DNA from: JAUZPB01 sp037140715
Lineage (GTDB): Bacteria > Bacteroidota > Ignavibacteria > Ignavibacteriales > SURF-24
Assembly (NCBI GenBank): GCA_037140715.1
Contig: JBAXDX010000059.1
Coordinates: 1-17,818 of the forward strand
Reading direction: 5' to 3'
Length of the DNA: 17,818 bases
The position numbers and the translations under genes are program-made. The notes beneath the pieces were generated by a model, which searched no databases, was not told the origin of the DNA, and worked only from the letters and a program-made list of their open reading frames with translations. This document shows positions 1 through 7,865 of the stretch, in pieces; within the stretch, counting starts at the first letter, position 1, and each line of letters begins with the position of its first letter.

Positions 1-33
1 AAGAAATAAACATAAAAATATATACAGTAATAA

Positions 34-198
34 AATTATATTGCAGACATAACCGGGTCAGGAATTATTGAATCCATATTATCCGGTCGGAGGGATACAA
101 AGATTCCTTCACTTCCGGCAGATAACAGAATACAGGCGCGGGAAGAAGAACTGGAAAAATCTACCGGGGAATATTATAGAAAGGATAGTTTTTTTTGA
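34..198 (+). pseudogene. Start-less open frame, possible 3' remnant of a gene
   Basis: Frame 1 is open for about 54 codons between a TAA at 31-33 and a TGA at 196-198, with no ATG, GTG or TTG start in frame. The translation is charged and looks protein-like, ending in a stretch that includes QAREEELEKSTGEYYRKDSF. Bases 1-33 upstream are AT-rich and carry several stops in this frame, so the frame does not continue from outside the window. It converges on the minus-strand gene ending at 287. It could be the decayed tail of a gene, or chance. I do not recognise the family. Nothing else is supported in bases 1-286. Confidence 0.25.
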
Positions 199-286
199 CT
201 TAAGACAGGCATATAAAATTTATTTGGATTAAAGACTATTGTTGCCTTAAAGAACAGGAGAAATTATACAGGATTTACGATATTTT

Positions 287-1270
287 CTAATTTGTGAATG
301 GTTTTTCTCTGTTTTTGCTGAATTCCGGGCGGTAGTAATGGGAGCTTTCCATTTCCTGTATCCATCCGTTTGTCAGTCTGTATTTTTCCATCATGGTGAT
401 TGCTTTTTCATATTCAGAGGGACGGAGAGTCCGGCTGATTAAAATCTCATCATTTGCCTTATTTGCCGGATAATATTGTGACATAAGTGAAATATGAATT
501 TCAGGGCTTATTTCACTGGAAATAAACCTGAAAACTTCTTCAGAGTCTGAAAGTCCGTTCGGTAGCACGAGGTGTCTGATAATTAGTCCGCGGACAACAG
601 TATCACCTTCGTAAACAAGGACGCTTCCAACCTGCCGGTGCATTTCTTTTATTGCATCGGAGGCGAAATGGAAATAGTCAGGAATTTTAGAATATTGTCT
701 GGCGTTAAGGCTGTCGCCATATTTGAAGTCGGGCAGGTAAATATCGATAATCCCATCCAGAAGCCGGAGCATATTAACCGAATCATAACCGTTTGTGTTG
801 TAAATTATTGGAATGTTAAGCCCCGTCCGGGCTACCAAGTAAACAGCTTTAATAATTTGTGCGGAAAAATGCGTAGGGGAGACAAGTCCGATATTATGAC
901 AGCCTTTATTCTGAAGCTCTGTCATGATTCGGGCAAGTTCCTGAATACTTATTTCATACTGTCGCTCTGATTCCCGGTTCTGTGAGATTTCAAAATTCTG
1001 GCAGTAAACGCACCTGAGATTGCAACCGCCGAAGAAGATATTACCTGCACCATTTGAACCTGACAAAACAGGCTCTTCGCCAAAGTGGGGAGTGTAGGAA
1101 GATACAACCGGCAGGTATCCGCTAAGACAACTGCCAGGTTTGTAGTTTCTGTCCACAAGGCAGTTATGTGGGCAACAGTTACAAGCTGACAGGATTTTAT
1201 CGGCTGTTTTAGCTCTTTTTTTAAGTTCGCCTGACTTTAGCAGTTTTATGTATGATGGTTCAAAGCTCAT
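287..1270 (-). CDS. PflX-like radical SAM protein
   Basis: This 327-residue protein has the radical SAM cluster motif CxxxCxxC at C83, C87 and C90, inside GGCNLRCVYCQNFEIS. These cysteines would bind a [4Fe-4S] cluster that cleaves S-adenosylmethionine. A cysteine-rich stretch (C30, C32, C33, C37, C48) precedes the barrel, as in the PflX branch (COG1313) related to pyruvate formate-lyase activating enzyme. No formate-lyase or other glycyl-radical partner is present here, so the substrate is unknown. The ATG follows AAGAGGG on the minus strand at good spacing. It is the only minus-strand gene and is divergent from the gene at 1435. Family assignment is firm; function is not. Confidence 0.88.
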   Translation of the reverse strand: MSFEPSYIKLLKSGELKKRAKTADKILSACNCCPHNCLVDRNYKPGSCLSGYLPVVSSYTPHFGEEPVLSGSNGAGNIFFGGCNLRCVYCQNFEISQNRESERQYEISIQELARIMTELQNKGCHNIGLVSPTHFSAQIIKAVYLVARTGLNIPIIYNTNGYDSVNMLRLLDGIIDIYLPDFKYGDSLNARQYSKIPDYFHFASDAIKEMHRQVGSVLVYEGDTVVRGLIIRHLVLPNGLSDSEEVFRFISSEISPEIHISLMSQYYPANKANDEILISRTLRPSEYEKAITMMEKYRLTNGWIQEMESSHYYRPEFSKNREKPFTN

Positions 1271-1308
1271 CTGCCCTCTTTTGGTATTCTTTTTCCAAGT
1301 CTTAAAAT

Positions 1309-1352
1309 ATGATTTTATGGAGAGAAAAAAAAAAGAGATTAAATAAAATCAT
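1309..1352. repeat. 10-bp inverted repeat in divergent intergenic region
   Basis: ATGATTTTAT at 1309-1318 is perfectly complementary to ATAAAATCAT at 1343-1352, with a 24-base purine-rich spacer containing a run of A. It lies between the radical SAM gene and the acidic-tail gene, where a shared operator could sit. The region is very AT-rich, so one such match by chance is plausible. Low confidence that it is functional. Confidence 0.3.
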
Positions 1353-1359
1353 TTTAAAA

Positions 1360-1388
1360 TTGAATTTTGGAAAATTAGCTACTAAATT
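1360..1388 (+). promoter_or_regulatory. Possible sigma-70-type promoter for the acidic-tail gene
   Basis: TTGAAT at 1360-1365 and TAAATT at 1383-1388 are separated by 17 bases and lie about 45 bases upstream of the ATG at 1435. The surrounding DNA is AT-rich, so the match is only suggestive. Confidence 0.3.
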
Positions 1389-1434
1389 CCCATTGTATTA
1401 AATAAACAGTAATGAATATAACAGAGGGAAAAAG

Positions 1435-1956
1435 ATGAAAATTTATTTTCTTTTCTCAAACGTAAAGAATGAATATATATGTAAGTATATTTATACCAAT
1501 GAAGACAAGAAAATTTACAGCTACTCATTTGATGAAGGATATATAGTTAAAAATGAAGAGCCGTTAATAAAGAGTTTAAAGCAGCTTAAAGAAGATTTTG
1601 ATGCAAAATTAAAGACCCCGGCTAAATCGGTTAATCCGATGGTTCTTGAACACAAGGAATTTTCCGATGTAAAGGAGTCACTCTATTTTCTTAACGGCTC
1701 GCTTAATAACTTTAAGTATGACATATCAGCCCGCAAAAGACTGCCTGAGATAATAAGTCCCTACGACTTTGATTTTGACGAAGAAGAAGAGGATACAGAA
1801 ACAATGAGTGAGGCAGGATTTGGCAAAAAAGCAAAGCCGGATGATGATATGGATGTCTTCGATGATGCTGATAGTGATGACGTGGATTTTTATAATGATA
1901 TTATGGATGATGACAAGCATGATCATTTCAAGGATGACGATGATGATAATTACTAA
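1435..1956 (+). CDS. Hypothetical protein with acidic C-terminal tail
   Basis: I do not recognise this 173-residue protein. Residues 1-110 form a mixed-charge, probably folded domain opening with MKIYFLFSNVKNEYICKYIY. Residues 111-173 are an extreme acidic tail, with 30 of 63 residues Asp or Glu and a run of five Asp near the C-terminus. No signal peptide or membrane segment is visible. The ATG is preceded by AGAGGG at good spacing, so the frame is likely real. A repetitive Asp-rich tail could bind Ca2+ or basic proteins, or mimic nucleic acid, but nothing in the sequence chooses among these. It appears monocistronic: divergent from the radical SAM gene and 127 bases before the next gene. Confidence 0.75.
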   Translation: MKIYFLFSNVKNEYICKYIYTNEDKKIYSYSFDEGYIVKNEEPLIKSLKQLKEDFDAKLKTPAKSVNPMVLEHKEFSDVKESLYFLNGSLNNFKYDISARKRLPEIISPYDFDFDEEEEDTETMSEAGFGKKAKPDDDMDVFDDADSDDVDFYNDIMDDDKHDHFKDDDDDNY

Positions 1957-2083
1957 GCTTTAATTTTTTGGTTTCAGTCCTTTGTTCCCGTTTTTATGTT
2001 CTAACTTAAAAAAAGAATCAGGTACCAGCCGGTTTTTGTATTGATTTATTAGTGGACTATACAGCAATTCACTAAGGTAATTC

Positions 2084-3019
2084 ATGGCATTGATATCATT
2101 TAATAAATATGTCATAAGGGACTATTTCTTTATAGCCGCAGGCGCGGCTGTTATAGCGCTCGGTATAGGTATTTTTCTTATCGATGCGCAGGTAGTGCCG
2201 GGCGGAGTAAGCGGACTTGCGATGGCAGTCTATTATCTGTCTGATTACAAAATTCCCGTTGGCTTAATGATGTGGCTGTTTAACATTCCGTTATATATCT
2301 GGGGTGTTAAGGAATTAGGCAGAAGCTTTGGTGCGAGGACTTTCTTCGGTTTTTCATGCACTTCTCTTTTTATAGATCTGTTCAGGGGGGATATGCCCGG
2401 GCTGAGATTTATTAAGCTCCAGGATACACGGACAATAAAATACCTGTTGCACAATGATTTCCTCTTCCTGATTTTGATTGGTTCAGTACTTTTAGGACTC
2501 GGACTTGGAGTAATTTTTAAGTTTAAGGGCACTACTGCAGGTTCAGATATAATTGTAGCCATATTACAGAAAAGATATGGCTGGAAACCAGGGACGGCGA
2601 TCATGTTTACAGACTTTTTTGTTATAATTCTTGCCGGAATCATTATTGAAATAAAAAATCTTTCGCCACAAAGGCCGGCCATGTCGCTTACTCTCTATGC
2701 GTTGTTCCTTTTGTTCATATCAGCCAGGATAGTTGACATGATAATTGACGGCTTTGATTATGCGCGAATGGCCTGTATAATTTCGGGAAAGTCAGATGAG
2801 ATAGCATACCGGATAATGAACGATCTGGGGCGTGGCGCTACCGGTTTAAAGGCGCATGGGTTGTATTCAAATGCTGAAAGGGAAATTATTTTTACAGTTA
2901 TTACTATGAAAGAACTGCCGGTACTCAGCGATATTATTAAGGAAACAGACCCTTCTGCATTTGTAATTATCGGGAATGTGCATGAAGTTTTGGGCGAAGG
3001 ATTCCGAAGGAGAATCTGA
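2084..3019 (+). CDS. YitT family membrane protein (DUF161 plus DUF2179)
   Basis: This 311-residue integral membrane protein has the YitT two-part layout. Hydrophobic segments fill residues ~12-220 and include the family signatures VVPGGVSGLA (37-46) and KGTTAGSDII (148-157). A soluble C-terminal DUF2179 domain (~222-308) contains GRGATGLKAHGLYS and ends in a beta-alpha-beta-like stretch. The length is only slightly above the usual ~280-300. The ATG has CTAAGG upstream. YitT proteins are widespread and probably transport a small solute or sense a ligand through DUF2179, but their substrate is not established. It stands alone, with 127 bases before it and 169 after it. Confidence 0.88.
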   Translation: MALISFNKYVIRDYFFIAAGAAVIALGIGIFLIDAQVVPGGVSGLAMAVYYLSDYKIPVGLMMWLFNIPLYIWGVKELGRSFGARTFFGFSCTSLFIDLFRGDMPGLRFIKLQDTRTIKYLLHNDFLFLILIGSVLLGLGLGVIFKFKGTTAGSDIIVAILQKRYGWKPGTAIMFTDFFVIILAGIIIEIKNLSPQRPAMSLTLYALFLLFISARIVDMIIDGFDYARMACIISGKSDEIAYRIMNDLGRGATGLKAHGLYSNAEREIIFTVITMKELPVLSDIIKETDPSAFVIIGNVHEVLGEGFRRRI

Positions 3020-3079
3020 CATTCGTCATTCTGATTTTTTGATTATTACTTTTATAGTCAGTCTGTTTTAATTTTCAGG

Positions 3080-3157
3080 ATGAGTTTATTTGATGAAATG
3101 AAGCAAGAAGCGAAAACCTTCAGGAATATTTATATAATCCGGGTTTTCAGGCATTGA
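3080..3157 (+). CDS. Possible 25-residue small ORF
   Basis: An ATG at 3080 directly preceded by CAGG opens a 25-codon frame beginning MSLFDEMKQEAKTFRNIYII and stopping at 3155-3157. Amino-acid use looks protein-like, with an amphipathic start. It overlaps the -35 element of the next gene. It may be a microprotein, a short leader, or the 5' remnant of a lost gene. Confidence 0.2.
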   Translation: MSLFDEMKQEAKTFRNIYIIRVFRH

Positions 3158-3182
3158 CATTATTTTCTTAAACAGATATATT
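3154..3182 (+). promoter_or_regulatory. Strong sigma-70-type promoter, apparently leaderless
   Basis: A perfect TTGACA (3154-3159) is followed after 17 bases by TATATT (3177-3182). The expected transcription start, about 6-8 bases after the -10, falls on or next to the ATG at 3189. No Shine-Dalgarno sequence fits between the -10 and that ATG. The message may therefore start at its own initiation codon. Confidence 0.6.
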
Positions 3183-3188
3183 GGATAC

Positions 3189-3596
3189 ATGAAAAAATCA
3201 AGCGTTATATTACTATTTCTGTTTCTGCTTGTTGCCTTTACAGGTACAATATTAGCGGGAGTTTACTTACTTTCTTTTACGGCAAAGAGTTCCGGTGGCA
3301 ATGTAGTGCTTGAATGGAATACCGGCGAGGAGAATAATCTTCAGAGCATTGTAATAGAAAGAAAAACAGTTAACGGCTCTTTTGTGGCAATAGTATCTGT
3401 TGCTCCTAAGGGAAGTAATTCCTATTATACCTATACAGATCAGACTGCCTACAAAACCACAGACAATGTTTATAAATACCGGTTAAGATTTATCTTTTCA
3501 GACGGAGAGTCTAATTCTGGTGAAGTTGTTGTTACAAACCGTAATGTTTCCGGTGTAAAGCGTACATGGGGAAGCATTAAGGCGATGTTTAGATAG
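3189..3596 (+). CDS. Small secreted FN3-like protein
   Basis: This 135-residue protein has an N-terminal hydrophobic signal or anchor: KK at residues 2-3, then hydrophobic to ~30. One fibronectin type III-like beta domain follows (~35-118). The pattern VVLEWNTGEENNLQSIVIER, later YKYRLRFIFSDGESN, is typical of FN3-like domains in exported Bacteroidota/Ignavibacteria proteins. It ends in a short basic tail, GVKRTWGSIKAMFR, and lacks a recognisable type IX sorting domain, so it is probably periplasmic or membrane-anchored. It is 55 bases before the SpoIID-domain gene and may share its envelope role. The start is chosen because it begins the signal sequence exactly at the predicted leaderless position. 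Specific function unknown. Confidence 0.75.
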   Translation: MKKSSVILLFLFLLVAFTGTILAGVYLLSFTAKSSGGNVVLEWNTGEENNLQSIVIERKTVNGSFVAIVSVAPKGSNSYYTYTDQTAYKTTDNVYKYRLRFIFSDGESNSGEVVVTNRNVSGVKRTWGSIKAMFR

Positions 3597-3651
3597 TCCG
3601 CCCAATTGTCTGCAATAAAGTGAGTACTCTTTTCGGCTATAGACCCGCACA

Positions 3652-4881
3652 ATGTTGAAATACATTCCAGTTTTGCTATTAGCTTTTTTTATGTTGCAGT
3701 GTACTGTGCCTTCACGTGCTGTTTCAAAAATTGTTGTTGAAGAAATCCGGGAGATGAAGGTAGTCCGGGTTTTACTGGATGAAGACCTGCATTCCGAAGA
3801 CATTAAATTTAGTGCCCTGCTTGAGTTACATGCTGATAGTAAGATTATTCCTTTAAAAAACGAAAGCGATAAAGTAAGATTCCTTGCGAAAGGCAATAAG
3901 ATATTACTTAAAGTCGGGATAAATAAATATCTGGTTGATCAGATTGATATTCAGCCTTTTGAGGATAATAACCCGCTTGATTATAAAGAAAATAAATATC
4001 GGGGAATATTCAGGGTAAAATCAGATAGCAGTAAGCTTATGCTTATTAATGTTCTGGATATTGAAGACTACCTGAAAGCAGTAATTCATCCGGAAATGGG
4101 TGTGGCTTCAAAGCCGGGTGATTTTGAAGCTCTGAAGGCTTTCGCCGTTTGTATGCGCAACTATACCTATATGAAATTAAGGGAAGCTAAAGATGACTTT
4201 GATATTTATCCGGACAAACGGGATCAGATTTATTCCGGCATAAAAGCAGAGAGGGTTTATACTAATCAGGCTATCATAGAGACGAATCATCTCGTGCTGT
4301 TATATAATGAGGAACTGGCAAAAACATTTTATTTCTCGGCATGTGGCGGCAGTACGGAAAATTGTGATAATGTATTCAGTCAGAAGAAAATTGGCTACCT
4401 GAAAGGTGTCAGATGCGGGGAAGAACCATTTTGCAGCATAGCTCCCGGATTATACTGGGAAGAGAATTATACTTCTGCCGAATTGATAAAACTATTGCAG
4501 TCAGCAAAATATATTGCCAATACAAAATATACTATCATGTTAATTGAAATTAACAGCCGGTTTGAATCCGGCAGGGTTAATGAACTAGATATAATGCTCA
4601 AAAGCAGAGACAGAAAGACAAAGAAGATTGTCTTAACCGGAAACCAGATTAGGAATGTGATTAAATCGAAGCAGACTAATGGAATACTAAGGAGTACAAA
4701 TTTTGAACTGGAGCCGGAGTATAAGGGCCGTTATCTTTCCGGCTTAAAGATTAAAGGCAAAGGTAATGGGCATGGGGTTGGATTTTGCCAGTGGGGAGCA
4801 ATCGGACAGTCAAGGCAGGGTAGAAAATTCGATGAAATTTTGTATTTTTACTTCCCGAATACCAGCTTAAGAGAAATGTAA
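3652..4881 (+). CDS. SpoIID/LytB domain protein, likely envelope lipoprotein
   Basis: This 409-residue protein has SpoIID-family motifs. They are HPEM with candidate catalytic Glu148, EALKAFAVCMRNYTY (159-173), CGGSTENC (231-238), and a C-terminal GNGHGVGFCQWGA (371-383) followed by FPNT. SpoIID in Bacillus is a lytic transglycosylase acting on denuded peptidoglycan; homologues occur in non-sporulating bacteria. The N-terminus is hydrophobic and ends in FMLQC with Cys17, a slightly irregular lipobox (Gln at -1), so lipidation is likely but not certain. The ATG lacks a clear Shine-Dalgarno site; TATAGA at 3638-3643 is spaced as if for a leaderless start but lacks a good -35. Its stop abuts the maf start, so the two are co-transcribed. 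Nothing else here suggests sporulation. Confidence 0.87.
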   Translation: MLKYIPVLLLAFFMLQCTVPSRAVSKIVVEEIREMKVVRVLLDEDLHSEDIKFSALLELHADSKIIPLKNESDKVRFLAKGNKILLKVGINKYLVDQIDIQPFEDNNPLDYKENKYRGIFRVKSDSSKLMLINVLDIEDYLKAVIHPEMGVASKPGDFEALKAFAVCMRNYTYMKLREAKDDFDIYPDKRDQIYSGIKAERVYTNQAIIETNHLVLLYNEELAKTFYFSACGGSTENCDNVFSQKKIGYLKGVRCGEEPFCSIAPGLYWEENYTSAELIKLLQSAKYIANTKYTIMLIEINSRFESGRVNELDIMLKSRDRKTKKIVLTGNQIRNVIKSKQTNGILRSTNFELEPEYKGRYLSGLKIKGKGNGHGVGFCQWGAIGQSRQGRKFDEILYFYFPNTSLREM

Positions 4882-5460
4882 ATGATAAAGACGGACATAC
4901 CGGTTTATTTAGCATCTAAATCTCCGAGACGGAGAAAATTGCTGAAACTTTTCAATCTTAAGTTTAAATCCTTTAGTGTTGACCTTAATGAGGAAATCCC
5001 GGATGGTGAACACCCGGTCAGTACCGTTAAACGATTATCACTTCAGAAGCTTGAGGCTGCAAAATCAAAAGTAAAGTGCGGGATAATAATTACTGCCGAT
5101 ACTATTGTTGTCCTCAATAAGAAAATAATTGGTAAGCCGAAAGATGAAAAGGATGCGGCGGAGATTCTAAAACTGTTAAGCGGAAAAACACATTCGGTTT
5201 ATACCGGCTTTGCCATCTATAACAGCGTAAGCGGAAAAACAATTATTAATTATGTAAAGACCCGGGTAACATTCCGAAAGCTGGAAAATAAAGAAATTAC
5301 AGATTACATTAAGACGGGTAGCCCGATGGATAAAGCCGGTGCATACGGAATTCAGGATGATTTTGGAGCGGTGTTCGTCAATAAAATTAACGGTTGTTAT
5401 TATAATGTAGTAGGTCTGCCCCTTACAAAACTTTATGATTCATTAAAACAGATAATCTAA
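4882..5460 (+). CDS. maf: Maf family nucleotide pyrophosphatase
   Basis: This 192-residue protein opens with the Maf signature VYLASKSPRRRKLL (S12, S14, R16, R17) and has ITADTIVV with the conserved acidic Asp73. IIGKP (82-86), GAYGIQDD (153-160) and VVGLPL (177-182) follow. The length is normal. Maf/YhdE enzymes hydrolyse dTTP, UTP or modified NTPs to monophosphates, either as house-cleaning or linked to division arrest. The ATG begins on the base after the SpoIID-domain gene's stop, and the stop is followed immediately by the next GTG, so the three genes form one tight operon. This exact substrate cannot be read from sequence. Confidence 0.92.
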   Translation: MIKTDIPVYLASKSPRRRKLLKLFNLKFKSFSVDLNEEIPDGEHPVSTVKRLSLQKLEAAKSKVKCGIIITADTIVVLNKKIIGKPKDEKDAAEILKLLSGKTHSVYTGFAIYNSVSGKTIINYVKTRVTFRKLENKEITDYIKTGSPMDKAGAYGIQDDFGAVFVNKINGCYYNVVGLPLTKLYDSLKQII

Positions 5461-6423
5461 GTGATAGAAAAAATTAAAAAAAATATATTTATTTCACTGG
5501 CGATAGCGGCACTGCTTTATCTCTCTTTTACTTTTTATGCTGATTACAGGCATGTTATCAGAGCCTTTATGAATTTTAATTGGATGTGGACGCTACCGCT
5601 TCTATTGTTATCTTTTATGAATTATGTTACGAGGTTTTTTAAGTGGGATTATTATCTGCGAATTTTAAAAATAAAACTCTCGCGTATTGATTCATTCGCC
5701 ATATTTATGTCCGGTCTGGTAATGAGCGTAACGCCTGGGAAAATGGGGGAATTATTAAAGGCGTATCTTGTAAAACAGGTAACAAAAGAGCCTGTCAGCA
5801 AAACCGCGCCAATAATTCTGGTTGAAAGAATAACTGACTTTATTTCACTGGTACTGCTTGCAGTTATCGGAGCTTATGTTTTTAATTATGGCAGAGTCAT
5901 AGTAGCAGGTACAGGTATTTTTTTTATTACTTTAACAATAATTATAAGCAGTAAGAAAATATCTTTGGCTGTTATTAATAAACTTAGCCGCATAAAATCC
6001 CTTAATAAGCACATTGTCAGTATCAGAACAGCTTATGAAAGCTCATACATTCTTTTAAGACCGCTACCGCTATTTTATATGATACTGGTTAGTCTGGTTT
6101 CATGGTTCTTTGAATGTTTGGGTTATTATATAATTCTTGCTAACTTTGGCATCAGTTTTAATTTACTCTGGGCAACTTTTGTATATACCTTTTCAACAAT
6201 AGCAGGTGCGATTACAATGTTGCCGGGCGGGCTTGGAGTTACTGACGGTTCGCTTACATTCTTTTTGCTCCGGAAAAATGTACCTAAAGATTTAGCTGTA
6301 TCTTCTACATTTATTATCAGGGTAGTTACGCTCTGGTTTGCTGTACTGGTCGGCGCTGTAAGCCTTTCGCTTTATCAGAAAAGATATGGTAAAATTACGG
6401 TTGAAGAGGGAGCAGTTAAATAA
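5461..6423 (+). CDS. Flippase-like LPG synthase TM (UPF0104) protein
   Basis: This 320-residue membrane protein has about eight hydrophobic segments. It carries the signatures of the lysylphosphatidylglycerol synthase TM / YbhN family: TPGKMGELLKAYLV (91-104), VERITDF (121-127) and LPGGLGVTDGSL (254-265), then a R-x5-W pattern near 287-292. Only the membrane (flippase-like) part is present, with no C-terminal aminoacyl-transferase domain, so it is unlikely to make lysyl-PG. Relatives move or support synthesis of polyprenyl or glycolipid intermediates. It starts with GTG immediately after the maf stop, giving translational coupling rather than a strong Shine-Dalgarno site. Substrate unknown. 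Confidence 0.87.
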   Translation: MIEKIKKNIFISLAIAALLYLSFTFYADYRHVIRAFMNFNWMWTLPLLLLSFMNYVTRFFKWDYYLRILKIKLSRIDSFAIFMSGLVMSVTPGKMGELLKAYLVKQVTKEPVSKTAPIILVERITDFISLVLLAVIGAYVFNYGRVIVAGTGIFFITLTIIISSKKISLAVINKLSRIKSLNKHIVSIRTAYESSYILLRPLPLFYMILVSLVSWFFECLGYYIILANFGISFNLLWATFVYTFSTIAGAITMLPGGLGVTDGSLTFFLLRKNVPKDLAVSSTFIIRVVTLWFAVLVGAVSLSLYQKRYGKITVEEGAVK

Positions 6424-6502
6424 TAGCTGCGGTTGCAGTCACAGTATAAATAAGTATTAAACAATTTACAATTTACAAAATCAAAAATCGGAGAGAATCA
6501 AT

Positions 6503-7756
6503 ATGTCCAGGTTCGAGCATATTACAATCCCGGCAACCGGGGAAAAGATAACAATAGAAAATGACCAGCTTGTCGTTCCTGATAATTTAATTATTCCATT
6601 CATTGAAGGCGATGGTACAGGTCCTGATATTTGGAAAGCTTCCCGGATTGTTTTTGATGCCACGGTTGAAAAGGCATACAACGGGAAAAGAAAAATTTCA
6701 TGGATGGAGATTTATGCCGGTGAGAAAGCTACAGAAGTCTATGGAAAAGATGAATGGCTTCCTCAGGAAACAATTACTGCCATTGATGAATATGTTGTAG
6801 CAATAAAAGGTCCGTTAACAACTCCGATTGGCGGTGGAATCAGAAGTCTGAATGTAACTCTTCGGCAGAAACTGGATCTTTTCGCATGTGTTCGTCCGGT
6901 AAAGTATTATGCCGGAACGCCAAGCCCTATGAAACGCCCTGAAGAACTAGACATTGTGCTTTTCAGGGAAAATACGGAAGATGTTTACGCCGGCATCGAA
7001 TTTAAATCTGACTCAAAGGAAGCTAATGAACTTATCGACTTTATTACAAATAAATTAAAGAAAGAAATCCGTCCTAAGTCAGGTATTGGTATAAAACCAA
7101 TGAGCGAATTCGGTTCGGCCAGGCTGGTTAAGAAAGCAATTGAATTTGCAATCGCCAATAACCGTAAGAGTGTTACGATAGTTCATAAAGGCAATATTAT
7201 GAAGTTTACCGAAGGTTCTTTCAAAGAATGGGGATATGAGATTGCTCAGAAGGAATTTGCCGATTTTATAGTTACTGAGGATGATCTATACAAAAAATAT
7301 AATGGTAAAATGCCGGAAGGTAAGATTCTGATTAAAGACAGAATTGCTGACAGCATGTTTCAGCAGTTGCTTTTAAGACCAAGTGAATATGATGTAGTTG
7401 CTACGCCAAATCTGAACGGTGATTATTTGTCAGATGCGGCTGCCGCTCAGGTTGGCGGACTTGGTATTGCTCCTGGAGCAAACATTAGTTACCATGTAGC
7501 ATTATTTGAAGCTACGCATGGCACAGCTCCAAAGTATGCCGGTCTGGATAAGATTAATCCTGGTTCTGTTATATTATCAGGTGTAATGATGTTTGAATAT
7601 CTGGGCTGGAAAGAAGCGGCTGTTATGATTGAAAAGGCAATTACAGAGACTATAAAACTGAAAACTGTTACTTATGACTTTGCCCGCCTGATGGAGGATG
7701 CAAAAGAAGTAAAAACATCTGAGTTTGCCCATGCAATTGTAAAAAATATGAAATAA
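6503..7756 (+). CDS. icd: Isocitrate dehydrogenase, NADP-dependent
   Basis: This 417-residue enzyme oxidatively decarboxylates isocitrate to 2-oxoglutarate in the TCA cycle. It matches the E. coli-type homodimeric family in length and motifs. The substrate loop GGGIRSLNVTLRQ contains S115 (the counterpart of the kinase-regulated Ser) and R121; R131 and RENTEDVYAGIEF (155-167) follow, with active-site Tyr162. VHKGNIMKFTEG and the Asp-containing NGDYLSDAAAA supply further metal and substrate residues. Coenzyme choice is visible: K344 and Y345 in APKYAG, with Y391 and R395 in YDFAR, are the residues that bind the NADP 2'-phosphate, so NADP is expected over NAD. The ATG has GGAGAG seven bases upstream. 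It appears to be its own transcription unit. No isocitrate dehydrogenase kinase gene lies here. Confidence 0.95.
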   Translation: MSRFEHITIPATGEKITIENDQLVVPDNLIIPFIEGDGTGPDIWKASRIVFDATVEKAYNGKRKISWMEIYAGEKATEVYGKDEWLPQETITAIDEYVVAIKGPLTTPIGGGIRSLNVTLRQKLDLFACVRPVKYYAGTPSPMKRPEELDIVLFRENTEDVYAGIEFKSDSKEANELIDFITNKLKKEIRPKSGIGIKPMSEFGSARLVKKAIEFAIANNRKSVTIVHKGNIMKFTEGSFKEWGYEIAQKEFADFIVTEDDLYKKYNGKMPEGKILIKDRIADSMFQQLLLRPSEYDVVATPNLNGDYLSDAAAAQVGGLGIAPGANISYHVALFEATHGTAPKYAGLDKINPGSVILSGVMMFEYLGWKEAAVMIEKAITETIKLKTVTYDFARLMEDAKEVKTSEFAHAIVKNMK

Positions 7757-7802
7757 ATTTGAACATATTTCAATATGTATGAATAAAGATAGAACAGAGA
7801 TA

Positions 7803-7831
7803 TTGATTTTTATCGGTAGTCTTATTATCTT
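7803..7831 (+). promoter_or_regulatory. Probable promoter of the YtxH gene
   Basis: TTGATT (7803-7808) and TATCTT (7826-7831) are separated by 17 bases. The predicted transcript start near 7838 lies before GGAG (7856-7859) and the ATG at 7866, but after an upstream in-frame ATG at 7779. This supports the shorter protein start. Confidence 0.45.
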
Positions 7832-7865
7832 AACCTATAATCAATTATTAATAGTGGAGTCCAAA

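Noticed and set aside
638..970. 110-codon plus-strand open frame
   Set aside because: Antisense to the radical SAM gene, which has a clear family signature.
2245..2682. 145-codon minus-strand open frame
   Set aside because: Antisense to the conserved YitT membrane domain, with no ribosome site or family features.
3652..4881. Sporulation locus suggested by the SpoIID domain
   Set aside because: No other sporulation genes are present and SpoIID/LytB domains are common in non-sporulating bacteria.
7779..7865. N-terminal 29-residue extension of the YtxH protein
   Set aside because: It has no ribosome site, covers the likely promoter, and the ATG at 7866 has GGAG and matches the family start.
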